Source of the DNA: Oscheius sp. JU75
Taxonomy: Eukaryota; Nematoda; Chromadorea; Rhabditida; Rhabditidae
DNA: 64,000 bases
Direction: 5' to 3'
NCBI GenBank assembly: GCA_037178855.1
Contig: JASJZC010000005.1
Span: forward strand, 8,184,001 to 8,248,000
A model generated the notes under the pieces. The model worked only from the letters and a program-made list of their open reading frames with translations, made no database searches and was not told where the DNA came from. Below, piece by piece: positions 43,701 to 56,422 of this stretch; the first letter of the stretch is position 1, and each line of letters starts with the position of its first letter. The position numbers were made by a program, and so were the translations under genes.

Positions 43701-46700
43701 AAAACCTTACAGTCCTTACATTTTGAACTCCCGTTTCGATCAAATCAAAAAAATCACTCATACGTTGAAAGGCTCTAGTTCAATTTCCAATTTCTTTTTT
43801 CTGATTCGTTGTTTCCAATAAATGGCGAATCATGCTCTGTTACTAAACCATCATCATACTAACTCGAATAACTCTTGACTTGACCTTTGCTTCTAAACCA
43901 CGATATTTCACGGTTCGCCAATATGATATGGGCGCGACGTGCTGTCTGACAATCTGTTTTGTAAAAGTTTCTTACTGTAGTCGACTGCAGTTTCAACTGA
44001 AAAATTTGTTCTCTGAGCTCTGAAGTTCGTAAAGATTCAAGCCGATCTTTTCTAACTGCTCCAACCCTTCATTACTGATGAAAATTACCCAATAACAAGT
44101 TTTTTCCTGACCGAGAAAACTTGTTCAAAGACGCCATCCCCAGTAATCGCTCATGCTTCTTCTCTTTGCATCACTCTATGCTTCGTCTCTGTAATTTAGC
44201 TCTCAAATCAGTGCAAAAACATCCATCTCCTAAAGTTCACTGAATTTTGTCTCAGTTAGTTTCATTCAGAAGAGTTTTTGCCTCTAGAAAATAAACAGAC
44301 CAATTTTCGGAGAGATATGAAAAGTTACGACCAAGTAAACACATCTGGAAACAGAAGAAACACTCCTAAATGCTGTGCTAATTGACAGCTAACATGTCAA
44401 AATAACGCGCAGTGGATCTCTCTCTCTCGAGGGAGGGAGACCCCCTAGAAATAATCCCCCTTTCACGAATTATGTCACTATTTGCATGAGAGAAGGATCT
44501 TTCTCGGGGTCCCTTGAATTTACGCATTTTTTCCAGAGACTTTGGTCAAGTGGTTTGATTCTCTGGGAAGGGCCAACAAGAGAGAGATCAAGAGGACGAA
44601 ATTGTGATTTGATTTTCACTCACAGACATGTTCTTATTTCATGACGCCAGTCAACAATAACACTCGAATTATGGGGCTAAGAATAAGTTTTCAGAGACTT
44701 CGGACTCGATGAGCTCAAAAGAATCGACACCGGCTAACCTGCCCGAGCAGAGCCAGGCCAAGAGGAAATGGTCCACCGTGATACGTGTGGCACAGGGACT
44801 CCATCGTTTTCGGTTACCACTGCATAGGAGAGTACTGAGTCACAGTGTAAGTTTACAGTTTTTGTAAATGAGATGGATTTCTGTAGAGATCCGAGTATCT
44901 CAAGGTGGTCGAACCAGAAAACCAAAGCATAGAACTCTTAACTCGTTAGTATCTGGTGGTATAGGGGGTCCATAGTCCCAGTAGCTGACGAGAAAGGGCT
45001 ACAGTAGTTAAAAAGAGCCAGAGACTTTTCTTAAAATTGCTTTCATTCGTCACTGCTCTGCTATTTCATTCGTACAGTTCTTGAAACAGGCTGAGAAGAG
45101 AAGTGTTCTAGTGTACCTTGAGATCTCAGGGTCACGTCTCCGATTCAATTGAACCCGATTAGAATACGGTACATACAGTCCTGTTTGATCAGCTGGATCA
45201 CAAATCTGTGGGCAGTTTGCTCCCACACTCATATCTCTGGTGGTTATCCACCCACTAGAAAATCGCTTCTTCAAAAATATCCTTAGCACCCGCGCACAAA
45301 GTCATTGATATCTCTCAGGGAGAGGATGAGACCACACATTCCCATGACCCTATCAGATTTCTTCAAGAAAACGGAAGAAAGATGAAAGAATGTCCAACGT
45401 CTCTCACTCGCATTCAGGAAATATACCCTCCAGATCACGACTCTCGGAGGAGTAATTCCATCGCGACGGCCGAGACAGAGTTGGGGCACTAAAAATGGCT
45501 GCAAATACTATAATTTTAGCGGTGGTGCATGTGGAAAGCATGGCGAAACAGGAGAGCCATCCGCGCAGCCCGGAGTCGTTCCGAGTTCCGCAGAAAAAGA
45601 ACTTTATATGTCCCATTTCGAGCACATACACAGCTTGAGATTCGTTCTCAGGAGACTTGCCGAAAGAAAAAGGGTGCTATACTTCCCCTACATGCTCCTG
45701 GAAGCTCTATTAGAACGTCGAATCTAGTTCTTTTCCTCTTTACTTCAGAGTAGGTCACTACTGTGAGGCAAATACAATAGAGACAATTACGAATTTTCTA
45801 AGCTTTTTCCTGCAAACCTTAACTAGCCGTCCCGTAGCACCGACACACAGTTCTTCGCTATCTTTTCAGACTAAGAAAGGGTAGCTACTGAACCAGGATT
45901 AGACCATTGAACCATCTAGAGTTTGATCTCAAGCATAAAAGTAGCGAGCACTACTGTGGAGGATGTTCCTTACCAATATGGGATCTTCTGAGCAACAGTG
46001 CGGAAAAACAAATTAAACCCTTCAGAAGTGTTCCTGTGCAAAACTGTACATTTACCAAAAAAATTTGAGTAGGCTCACCAGTTTACTTCCATTGCTGGAT
46101 CATCTGGAGTCGGGTTATAACGATATAGCAATGCAATAGGATCCTCAAAGTTCTCATTCACGCTGGAAGAGAACTTCTGATTGCTAATTCCCAAACTGTA
46201 GGCTGAACCAGTGTAGAAGGAATTAACTGTCTTGGAAGGATTACTGTAGATCCAGAAACCTGTTCTCCTATCCCTTCTTCTTATTAGCCTGCCCAAGAAG
46301 CCATATCTAGCTGCTCAAAGATGACGGTTCCTTGCAGAAATTGCTCTCTTAAACCTTGTTAGCTCTCAGAAGTCTCCTTTTGACCCTCTTGCCTAGCTTA
46401 AAACTTTGTCTGCTTCTCATTAACCTCCCTCCTGTCTGAATTACTCTTTCTTTTTGGCTTTTTAACTTAGACGCGTTCTGCTCTAGAGCTCTCTTTCGCG
46501 TCGTCCATAATGAAAAGGCGTATGCTAGCTGCTGCTCTAATCAGTCTCTCCTACTGCCGAGAGAGACCGCCCCTTTCCCACTGACCCTATAGGCTTTGAA
46601 ACATTCGCCTGCAATATTCACTACCATGGCCAACCGACGAATGTCCCTTCCACAGTCTCCGCAAATGACTGTGGGAGCCCGGAGGCAGTCAGTGGCCGCC

Positions 46701-49700
46701 ATGACTTCCGCCGCCATGTGTATTGGTACTGGTGGTCGTCAGTTACCGTTTTGTGCCGGGGTCGGACACCAACAGGCCGTCCGATCTCCACATGCGCGTC
46801 TCTCCCAGCCTGATCTATATTCATATCGAGTCGGACGAGTAGGAGGAGGCATAACTACTCCACAAAACACACCGGGAACTTGTACTCCGACTCGGAGAAT
46901 GCTCCCAAGGGCCGGTGAACTCCCAAAACGATTCCTACGCCGCGCCAATCAGTCCGATCTGAGCTACCGTTTACAGAGAGAGCGGGAGATGTACAACGGC
47001 AGCAACGAGTCCACGCCGAGCAGAGAAATTGAAGGTGGGTTCTTGATATTTTTAGACCCGGGGTTCATAGCTGGAAGGCTTATAGGGCTTGATTACGTAG
47101 ACATTTTTCAATGGTTGAGGATGCGTTCTATGCAATAGACTCTCAATGCTTATGAATGGAGAGCTAAACGGTGGTCAAAAGAGGGAACATGCAACAACAA
47201 GATACATGGGTAGGAATCAGTGAGTTTTGTTTTGTATAGTAGAAAACAAGAAAGGAGTAATAGTGAAAAGGTGAAGCTGTCAATTTTAGACAGAAGTAAG
47301 GTGTGGGTACACTAGGATCATCAGAATGATGGTACATTAAGATTGTGTCTAAAGATTACCCTGGAAATGGAGGTTTCAGAGGCAGTCGTGGATGGGTAGA
47401 AACGCAGGCGATACAGAAAGCCACTAAAACCACCAGCGCCATTTTCATTTAACAGGATCTGGTCCGATTTTTCCTTTGGTCACTCGACTCTAGAAACTCG
47501 TACTTAGCAAGATCAATGCTTTGGTCAGAACCGAACTCTCGAAATTAGCGGTGAAGTATTCAAAACCCCACAATCCAAACATAGCTTCAACCAGCTAGAA
47601 CATAGCCTAATCCGTGCAGTATGTGTCCACAACCTGACGATGGCCTTTCACCCGGTCCGACTGTTCTTCTGTTTCAAAGCCCTGCCCAAATCTTGAAAAT
47701 CGAGTTCAATTTTCTAAATTGCCTAAACTGGCGTCAAACTTCTTTGTAGTTGTTTTCTTTGAGAATTTTCGCGTTTCTCCATGTCAAACCCAAATATTTG
47801 CCCACTATTTTGTATTTTGGCGTGTCTCTCTTTCCCAATGAGACACCAGTCAGGGTGTATCCCTCCCAGTCTGTTTACTTCCACTTATTATCCATTCAGC
47901 TTCTTCTGAGAACCACCGTTCACAGCCAGGCAATTTGAGCCAGATGCAAAACAAATACAGAGGGTGTAGTTGGTAGGATCAGAGAAGAAAGTTACGTCAA
48001 CCAGATGATCTTTCTGTCGTCCCACTAAATACAGCAGTTATCTCATAATGACGCGAGAAAGTTCTCAATTTCCTCCCTCGCCGCATGATCAAAGAACCCA
48101 TGTTCTCTCGGATTTGCATGCGTAAGAGATGCTCCAAACCTATTATTTCTGGCAGTTGGTTTATAAAAAAGAATTGAGGAACATGTCACTGGGATGATTG
48201 AGGTCAACATCGTGTGTTTGGAACACCCATAGAGAACGAGAATCCAGGAACTAGAGCAAGGTAGGGGGAAGTGGGAGAGAATAATTTAGACTAGTGAGGA
48301 GGGCGACACACTTCCGCTGGCAGTGGTGAAGCAAAGACAAAAACGAAGAAGCAAAAAAGCTCAAGTTCATTTATCCTTGTCTCTATCGTTTTCATGATTC
48401 GGATGATTTCCTACTAAAAAGTAATCCCCGGAAGAGCTGCTGTTTTTGACTTCTTCTCGTTCCGCGTGGCTCTAATTCCTATCACGAAACAAGAGACCAG
48501 CTTAGTAGTGTCTCAAGCAATTAGCCACGGTCATTTTGCAGTATGGAAATAGGAAAAACATGTGTATCCACCAAAACATGTCAGCGGCAGTTACATTTTT
48601 GCAGAAATCCAAAAACACAAAGAGGAACAGAAGTGAGACTTTTTCGTCCAGTCATTTTGCAATGCTGACCTAATCCATCAGACACACGCGCTGACAGCAA
48701 TATTATTGTCACGCTTAAACGACTACTTTGAAAAATTCTAAATTTAGTTGCTGGATGGCCTTTAAATAGGCTCGGTTTGCGATCATCTGCTCCAGTTGAC
48801 ATGGGACAATTCAAAAGACCATGATTAACAGAAACATGAATGCCTAGGAAATGTTTTGCTGTTCTGTTTGGATGATTTTTCGGTCTCCAGACAATTTTCG
48901 GGCTCTCAGCGAGCCTGCTCTCCCGGCTAGAGGAAAGATTAAATCTGCAGGAATTAATTATGTCTGAGAAGGATAAAGGCCGGAACAGTGAGGGTGGAAA
49001 GAGAGATAAGAAGTCTGTAGAAACAGAGAGAGGATACTTGTTCGATGACGCTAGACTTTCATGTACGAATAGTCCCAAAAACTGCACAGTAGAATTCGAG
49101 AAAGTCTAAAAATTGAGAAAGTCTTCGCGCAAGGAATCCGACGGTTTCTGAACTTCTAGCCAAAATATGGGGTCAATCTAATAATGATTCATTTAAAAAA
49201 AAAATTATTTTCTAGTCTATTGATCCCAAACTTTATTTCTAGGTTATTCTAGGTGGTTAAAACTATGGGACAATATTTGAGAGCAACTGGATAAACCGAA
49301 GCCGAGAAAGGGCGATTTTGATTTTTTTAAGCGCGCGCACTAAGCCAACGCGGAATCAAACCACCGCGTAACGCTACGCACAATTTTTTGGACTCTGAAC
49401 ATGGCAAATGATCGAGAGATTCAACAGAGCTTCACTTTCAAAAGACATAGGAACATGTTGACAGCTAGGCAATAGTTCGACTATATGGAAAACCAGCCAT
49501 TCGAGCCATTGGATCATGACCGTTATTATAGTTGTTTCCCTACAATAATCCCTACTTCATTGGTTATTGCCGCGTAATTAAAGATCACTCTTTCCTTCCT
49601 TTTTGGCACGTTCGCTGCTCATCAATCTTACCCAAGATATGTACGATGAGGTGTAATTGGCTTTGACACGCATGCGCAAGTGTTATTATACTTTGCTCTC

Positions 49701-52700
49701 AATACAGGAGTCGAGGATAGAGAAATGGCGTGGAATCCCCTCAAAACAGAAGAAATATATCACTTAAGCTGGACCAATGAAGACCCTCAGTCTCTCTGTC
49801 ACACAAACCTCATGCCTCCTCGTTTTCAGAACTACCCGATCCCATATACTTGGCACTGAAACAAGCAACAGGTCGCTACGGACGTCGCGGCTCCTCGACT
49901 CATCTCTACGACTCAAATACTCCCAGTCCACGGAACCTGTCTCAAGTTTCGCTACAGGTTTGTTGGAAACTGTTCCACAAACAATGAATCATAGGACTCC
50001 GGCTACGTTGAGATGAGCTGCGCACAGGCCAACCCACTCCTGGGTTCTACTCCTCATCTGGAGAATGCTGGTAAGTTTCAGAGGGATTAGTGTAGTGGGA
50101 GGAAGGTAGACAGCTTGTTGAGCAAAGAGCGATATTGGAAAGATGAGAGGTTTCTTTATGAGATCTGAATGTTGCGGGCTAGACATTCTAGAAGTTAGTG
50201 GGAGATTATCAACGGTCGCCGCAGCATGCTAACAAGTTTGTTTTTTCCTTTAAAACCCTCTAGCTGAACACAAACCTCTTCACCAAACGGCTCAAAGGTA
50301 GTTAACTGTAGCAATAAGGGTTACAAAGACCCAGGCCACACGATCAGGGCAAGACACGAGCTGTACTTTACGCCACACACAGACAGCAGTTTTCCAACAA
50401 ATTATGATCTCTTTCCGCTGCGCTGATAAAATTAGCCGTGATTTGCCATTAATAATTCTCTTATCAGTTAATTTACATCCCACACTGAAGGCTCTCTCCA
50501 TCACAATTCGTCAAGTCGTTAGTCTAGAGCAGGTGGAATTACAAGTCTATAAAACATCCAGCCGAGCTCTCTGTTTTTAGAAACACCGCTTGAGGGTGGA
50601 TGCTTTTTGGATTTGCTTCTGTGTCTAATCTCTGCATCAAATCCGTTCAAAATCCTGATCAGCAGTCTGTTACTCTCGGTTTCCACAGCCTTTTGCTAGA
50701 TTGCTTCTCTATGCTATTAGGCTCCTTTCCTTTTAAATTAATGTGCAAGAAAAAAGGGGAGAGGATTTTCGATTCCTATCTGGTCGAGCATGAAGCCTTT
50801 CAGTTTCTCTAGCCAATCTTTTTAGCATCGACTAACAACCTTTCCTCGGTCTGTTCAAACTTCTAGACTCAGCACGAGTTGTGTCTTTGCGAAGCGCTTT
50901 GTCCATTTTGATTTTGCGTAGATGTTGGAATAGAAATTGTGAATTGTCACTACCAATCCTGTGAATATCAGTAGAAGAACCTTATTCAAAACCGTATGAA
51001 TAGGAACCAGTCGATCCTTCATGCTTCTTGCTCCAAGAGCTGATAAAAGACACCCACACACGCATGCGCGCGAACATGTTCGAGTTTGGTACTACGCGCT
51101 GAAATCACTGTTGGGTCGCACCGAGGCATCCTAGACTGTCTATCCGTTTTCAATTTTTGAGTTCAACAAAGTGTGTCTAACTTTTGTAATAAAAACATTC
51201 TTCGTTTTCACCAGCAGCTTCACTGTAAAAACACCTTTCAAGTCAATTTCTTCCCGTCAGACTTTGATCACCAATTATCTGCGAAGATAAACTTAAGAGT
51301 TTTTTAAGTGAAAAACTTCAAAAAGTTCTTGTTTTCTAGAAGCTCACGGGATTAAAATGGCTTCCTACACCACTTTTTATCAGCTCAAGGCTATGAATTT
51401 CGATTGAGCCGGAAGCCTCTGCTAGTCATACCGGGCCGAACTTAGCAATTTCGTCTTATAGCCTAGTTCATACAGGTTGTATCCATTATTGAAACAGAAT
51501 GTTATTGCACGACTCATAGAGAGCTTTGCCATAGGATTATGCATCACTTGGAGATCTGAGCGGGGGTTCACTCCGTAAGAGATGCGCCAGATCCCACGCA
51601 GTTTTAGGCTAAGAAATACACAGAAAGCTATTCTGATCCTTTCGAGTCCTGGGCCTATTCCAGTCATTCTGTCTACCTGACTTTAAGATATGACTCATTT
51701 CTATGCAAATGTAGCCCTAATTTGATAACGTACAGATTTGTATTTCCCCTGGCATTTATCCTCATTTGCGCATAGTCATCTTAGTCACAATATCTCCGAG
51801 AATCGAGTTAATTCTCCTACCAACTTTCTTAAAGTTAACGGCCCGCTGCTGGCCAGGTGGAATTTCTAATCACGAATTTGTCTCTCAATCTCGAATCGAA
51901 GAGCTCAACGCTCGTGCAGTCCATCTCTTCTTTTTCCTCTTACGTAACCAATAGATTATTTCCGCAACTGAGAGCACCATTATCGCAGTAGGCGAGAGTT
52001 CAGATCTCTTTCTATAGCCCTCTCTCCTGAGGTCTGTTACGTAGCTCGCCTAGTGGGAGTATGCCTTTTGTTCCTTGTTCCGTTAAGGTTAAGTGATCAG
52101 ATGTTTTCGCCTTGGTGTCTTCAGATCTCTGTCTTCGATCTGGTACCGTAGGTTACTTCTCTAAGTACACTGTTACTTTCAAGATTCCTTTTCAGACGGT
52201 AATCATTGCTCTGTTAATTGTCTTGACAGAGTCAGGATGCTTGTAAAGCTCCTACAGAAATTTATTGGCCTTTGATCATGTTTCTCCTCGTTGCTTCCCA
52301 TTGTCATGGTCTATGTCTTGTGTTTCTAACTCTTCTTGACTGCTGACTCTTCCTAGGTGACGTTCCTTTCCCATTCTCACCGTTTTTCTTCACCCTCTTA
52401 AAGCCGGGGGCTAGCCCTGCGTCAAATCAAGTATGCGGAAACATTCCTTGAAAACTCCTGTAAGACTGCTCTTGCCTATAATCCGCTAATCCGCGAGGCG
52501 TGGTTTTTGAGACTAGGCTCCCACAGAGAGGGAGAGAGAGATACTGCTCTGCGACTAGAAGTAATCTATCGACACATCCTCATCCCTCCACTCTCTCTCC
52601 CAGTCCATCCACGGTCCATGTCGTGGTTATGTCGCAGCTCGCCACTTACGAGGAAATGTAGTCGTGCGCAATGACTCATCGAACTGGTTAATGATTTTTG

Positions 52701-53880
52701 ATTTCAGGTCGATCCACAGGACGTCGTCGTGCTCCCAAGCTGACAACTCAGATGAAATCTCTCTCCCTCGACTGCCAGGAAATGCCGCCAAGGATTCAAG
52801 CTTCAGGTATCAACAGGAGCCCTTTGAGTATGTTGTACGCATTTGCTTGTACAGAACAAGTTTCAGGACATAAGTATATTGGCAGGCCAAGCAGCGGAAA
52901 GAATAGTCAATCAGACTTGTCAGATTGGGACAGGAGCTGTAGTCCGTGTGTGACGTCCAGCCGGAGGACAAGTACCGCGCCGAATGGAACTACTGGTGGT
53001 GAGTTGACAGACAGTCAGTGACTCTTATTCGGTCAAAGTTTTATGGAGACCTTTTGTCTTCTGCGATCATTTGAGCTCGAAGCCTTGCACCTGCCACACC
53101 AAATTGGGTGTACTTAGACATTGGGTGCAGGTGTACTACCCCGTGATCTGCTGTTTTGTTGCAGCTTTATGATCCGCAGAAAAACTGCTTAGATTCAGCT
53201 TTTTGACCGGACTATTACGTCCATCACCCACACTCAATCAGTGATAGGGTGAAGAAAAAAATGATGTCGGAATCCTCTTTCCGCCCTCCGATTATCTGTC
53301 TCTTATTCATTGAAATTCCACTTCGTAGCATTCTTTCTCGCTTACAGATCACTCTGCCCGAGGAGCACATATTGTCATCCACGAGTACAATCCGGGCAAT
53401 GGACAGATCTTGCAACTTGGTGACAGAATCAGAATTGTCGACAACGGAGATCCGGATTGGTTGCACGGATTCAAGATCAGTGACAGGTAGTGCTTGCTGG
53501 TTTTCTTTACATCATATCAATGTTTTTAGAGCGGAACACCTAATGACATTCCCTGCCACCTGCGTAGCTCCATTGCTGGCCGGAGAACAGCCGATGAGGA
53601 TCATGCAAAATGTGGCTGTTCCGGAGTTGAAGCTGAGGATGTATAGAGATCAGGTAAAGATTGAAAAGGCAGAGAGATAGAAAGATGAAGAAACAGAAAC
53701 ATAGAAATAAAGGGACAGTGAGACTGCGGGACAGAGAGATAGAAAGGCTACTATACCAACAACTTCAATTTTAAGATTGTCTTCGCGCAGAAAGATACCC
53801 TATCTAATGGAAAAGTCACCGTCAGGACGGAGCACAACGCTATAGCTGCCTGTCCCTTGACCAGTCTCACTTTGATCTAA
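40799..53880 (+). CDS. SH3-domain adaptor-like protein, long-intron gene
   Basis: Ten exons: 40799-40853, 44695-44846, 46593-47034, 49830-49957, 49995-50070, 52708-52806, 52867-52998, 53348-53486, 53530-53653 and 53776-53880. All phases agree, giving 483 aa. It starts MALEKCTRSLSEIHRLLRET. Residues ~70-360 are low-complexity, Ser/Arg/Pro-rich and probably disordered (e.g. MANRRMSLPQSPQMTVGARR, QPDLYSYRVGR). Residues ~363-430 form an SH3 domain: HIVIHEYNPGNGQILQLGDR, IRIVDNGDPDWLHGFK, FPATCVAPL. A conserved-looking tail follows: MRIMQNVAVPELKLRMYRDQ, IVFAQ. The hallmark ALYDY is altered (VIHEY), but the D-P-D-W-L and P-A-T-C-V positions fit. SH3 domains bind Pro-rich ligands, suggesting a cytoplasmic scaffold. 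Introns of up to 3.8 kb are typical of neuronal or muscle genes. A second start at Met46626 is possible for a shorter isoform. Confidence 0.72.
40854..44694. other. first large intron of the SH3 gene
   Basis: A 3.8-kb intron with no recognised exon, repeat family or RNA gene. The other large introns (44847-46592, 47035-49829 and 50071-52707) are similar; 44847-46592 carries a reverse-strand exon at 46075-46296. A 168-codon reverse frame at 48581-49087 in intron 3 lacks splice or family support. Confidence 0.4.
46075..46296 (-). CDS. nested antisense exon, unknown secreted-type protein
   Basis: A reverse-strand frame inside intron 2 of the SH3 gene reads TGFWIYSNPSKTVNSFYTGS, then AYSLGISNQKFSSSV, and ends NPTPDDPAMEVNW before a stop at 46075. 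Composition (Ser, Asn, Tyr, aromatic) suggests an extracellular beta-rich domain. A G-S-A-Y-S-L-G segment recalls G-A-Y-S-W-I-G in the exon at 36007-36198. No start exon found; family unknown. Confidence 0.28.
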   Translation of the reverse strand: MGRLIRRRDRRTGFWIYSNPSKTVNSFYTGSAYSLGISNQKFSSSVNENFEDPIALLYRYNPTPDDPAMEVNW

Positions 53881-54410
53881 GCTGGATCTCCTCAAATTTC
53901 CATAAGAGCCTTGTGTTACATTCCCCTACCCTCTTCTATGAGACGATTTCATTTCACCCAATTTCCTTGTTTATCATGATTCCTCCAACGTGTTCATTTG
54001 TTCCTATTATGACCATACGGATCCACTCTGTCCCCAAATCAGACTTAATCAACTTTTCTGGGAAGACAGTCTCACATTATTCTCCACTTTATTTTAAACT
54101 CTGTGTAGTTTTGCGTGTCAATATTTTGCCTAGTTCTCCGACCTGTCTGTAACTTCAGTCTATTTGGTTTTAGATCAATGAAGTGTGAGTTTTCGGTTTT
54201 AAGCCAGTCATTAAGTCGTATTTATGTTACGCTGCATCAGCAGAATAATTCGCACAGTAGCAGCAAGCGTAATGTAAAGACGTACATGTGCTCTTTTTGA
54301 AAATCCTGTCCATTGATGTCCACTGTTTGCGGGTAGCCCTGTGGTCGTCGGCATGTTTCAATGCAGGCTCGATTGTTTCCGGATTGTCAGATTTCTTGTC
54401 TTCTGAAGCT
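53881..54410. other. intergenic or intronic, no exon placed
   Basis: 3' flank of the SH3 gene. Short frames here may include an upstream exon of the membrane protein that follows, for example around 54310-54355, but none could be joined in frame. Confidence 0.35.
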
Positions 54411-54411
54411 C

Positions 54412-54736
54412 GACATCGCATCGAATCAGTTGCGTTGAATCGACCGACCATTGTACTGGCGCTCCTCATCCAAGCGGATACGTCTGGCTTGGCGTCAAGT
54501 TCAGCGACAAGTTCGGTCTCCTATTTTCTCCCCACCATGATGGCACAATCTTTGCCAACGTCAGTCACACTAGCCTGATCGCCCTCCTCAAGATCCCTGC
54601 TGGACAGGCACTTATCTACGCAGTGGTTCTCGCCATCGTTTTGGTAGTGGCAGCATTCTTGGACAGCCTTTGTAGGGAGTTGATCACCACCATGATCTTT
54701 GCGATTGTCCTCCTCCTGATGTTTTACAATCGATGA
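54412..54736 (+). CDS. C-terminal exon of a membrane protein
   Basis: The frame ending at TGA 54734-54736 reads STDHCTGAPHPSGYVWLGVK, FSDKFGLLFSPHHDGTIFAN, then two hydrophobic helices ALIYAVVLAIVLVVAAFLDS and TMIFAIVLLLMFYNR. Codon bias (C-ending codons) supports coding. The start of the exon (about 54412) and all upstream exons are uncertain. The two closely spaced helices at the C terminus suggest a hairpin or tail-anchored protein. No family recognised. Confidence 0.4.
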
Positions 54737-55185
54737 GCGTTATCCTTATGCTCCCAGTTCGAATTATTGGTCCTATCGTGTCCACCAAGAACATCCTTTT
54801 GCTTGAGCCAGAGAGCAGTGTTGTTTCCTCGGCGCATCCGATTGGCTTGTTTCGAATGGCCTCTTCCGTCCTTGTTTACGTTTCCAAGACGTCTTTTCAC
54901 ATCACCAGCAGTCCAGCTTCCATTGCTCAAAATGTCCGAAGCTTCCAACTCTCTCAGTTTGGTGTGACCATGGCTCCTGAGCTGAATGACCATCCGAGTG
55001 TCTCCCTCTCCGTCCTCCCTTAATGAGCTCGTGACATCTTTTACGACGGTGGTACGATCAGCTTGTTCCTGTCCCGAGACGATTCCTTTTGCTAGAAGGT
55101 AGTCAATCTCCTTCCCCGACTCCGACACGGCAGTAAACGGGGTCCGTTTCTTCTTCCGGAAGACTGGCACAGTGTTGTCCTTCAT
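54724..55185 (-). CDS. hypothetical hydrophilic protein
   Basis: A reverse-strand frame of 153-159 codons starts MKDNTVPVFRKKKRTPFTAV, contains REDGEGDTRMVIQLRSHGHT and AGDVKRRLGNVNKDGRGHSK, and stops at 54724. It is basic, without membrane segments. An ATG six codons upstream (55203) is possible, but GAGACAG|ATGAAG looks like an acceptor, so an upstream exon is likely. Its stop overlaps the 3' end of the plus-strand membrane protein by 13 bases (convergent pair). One of the two calls could be wrong. Confidence 0.35.
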   Translation of the reverse strand: MKDNTVPVFRKKKRTPFTAVSESGKEIDYLLAKGIVSGQEQADRTTVVKDVTSSLREDGEGDTRMVIQLRSHGHTKLRELEASDILSNGSWTAGDVKRRLGNVNKDGRGHSKQANRMRRGNNTALWLKQKDVLGGHDRTNNSNWEHKDNAHRL

Positions 55186-55399
55186 CTGTCTCAAATAAAC
55201 CATAAACAGCCTTCAGGTCCTAGTCAGAAAAAGAGTATTAATATTGAAAACCGAAAAAGGAGAGCCAGAAAGACTAAAGCGGATGCCGAAAAGTAGATAG
55301 CGGAGAGAACGTACTCCTCAGAAAAACAATGTGAGTGTGATTAGAAATTGTTCGAATAAACAGACTGTTTTCCAATAGGTTTAAGTTGTCAAAGAAAAG

Positions 55400-55664
55400 A
55401 TGCAGAATGCTCTGAGAGCAACAGTTGAAGAGCTGAAGGAGGAAGAGAAGCGGAAACGGGAAGCAGAACGGGAGCGACGGGTAAGATTTTTGCTGTTTTC
55501 TAAACATGTTTGTTTTTTCAGGTACACGACAAGTTGATCTCAGAGAACAATAAGAGAGGAAAATGCGAGAGCAGAAGAAATTCGACGACCTTCGTAGGGC
55601 TGATCTCGACAGAGCCATTGAGGATGCCAAAAAGCGAGCTGAGGATCAACGCCGTAGGGAGTAG
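55400..55664 (+). CDS. small coiled-coil protein or 3' part of one
   Basis: Exon 55400-55480 reads MQNALRATVEELKEEEKRKR then EAERERR. If exon 2 starts at 55557 (AATAAGAG|AGG) it continues RKMREQKKFDDLRRADLDRA and IEDAKKRAEDQRRRE to a stop at 55662. The result is an almost pure Glu/Lys/Arg heptad helix. An AATAAA at 55681-55686 supports a real 3' end. The stronger-looking acceptor at 55520 would shift the frame. The ATG follows AAAAG and could itself be internal to a longer protein. Confidence 0.4.
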
Positions 55665-55811
55665 ATAACCATTCCAAATGAATAAAATTTGCACTGCCGT
55701 TCTCAATCTTGATGAACGGTTCCAAAACGTCTCTTCACAACTACTGCCTTCAAATAAAAATTAAAAAATTAATAGAATTTTGGAAAAAAAAAAAAAAGTA
55801 TAAACAACTGG

Positions 55812-56046
55812 CCTGTTTTTGATCGCTTGACAACTTCCGGCAGTCTCTCGTTGTCAATTCCTTCCGATTTCACGATGAAAGTGCTGAGCAGAACAGACGT
55901 CGGCGAACGAATCGTACGTGCAAGCGTTGACACTTCTAGCGGGTAGATTACCGGCATTTGATGTGAGCCATTCCCGCTGATTGTCGATCTGGAGTCGCTG
56001 TCGTGGCGATTTCTTCCAAAGAGCTTCAGACTTCCTCCTCCAACAG
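55812..56046. other. coding-like segment, strand undecided
   Basis: Both strands have long coding-like frames. Plus: SLSLSIPSDFTMKVLSRTDV then GERIVRASVDTSSG before a GTAGAT donor-like site. Minus: LKLFGRNRHDSDSRSTISGN, MPVIYPLEVSTLARTIRSPT and GIDNERLPEVVKRSKTGQ. Only one can be real; splice context slightly favours plus. No family recognised. Confidence 0.3.
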
Positions 56047-56422
56047 TTAAAATCCTTCATTCAATCTGTCCTCTCTCCCAGTAGGCTACGTATAGGAAAA
56101 ACCTCTTAGTTTGTAGAAGGCACCAACAGCACAGGCGAGTGGCAGAAGAGACAATGGCTACCAGATGGTAGGTAACAGGTTAACCTGCCAAGCCTTGTCA
56201 GAAAGTTCCCAAGGAACACGTTTTGTTAAGTTGGACCTCGTCATTTGTTTCAAGTTAGCTTGCCAAGTCTTGTCAAAAGTTCTTTTCGTTGATCTTCAGT
56301 TTGTAAATTCCTTTTCCGAGATATGCTTCAATACGAACTTCTACCTTCCCTAGAAGTAGCTTTCTGAAGGAGAGGACAAATCGAATACAGGGTTCTAACA
56401 GATGGAAGAAGAAGACAGATAG

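Noticed and set aside
48581-49087. 168-codon reverse-strand open frame inside an SH3-gene intron
   Set aside because: Low-complexity Ser/Leu/Phe composition, no splice signals, no family resemblance, and A-T/C-T-rich sequence makes long chance frames likely.
51422-51667. 81-codon reverse-strand frame
   Set aside because: No coding-type codon bias, splice signals or family resemblance; it is within a large intron of the SH3 gene.
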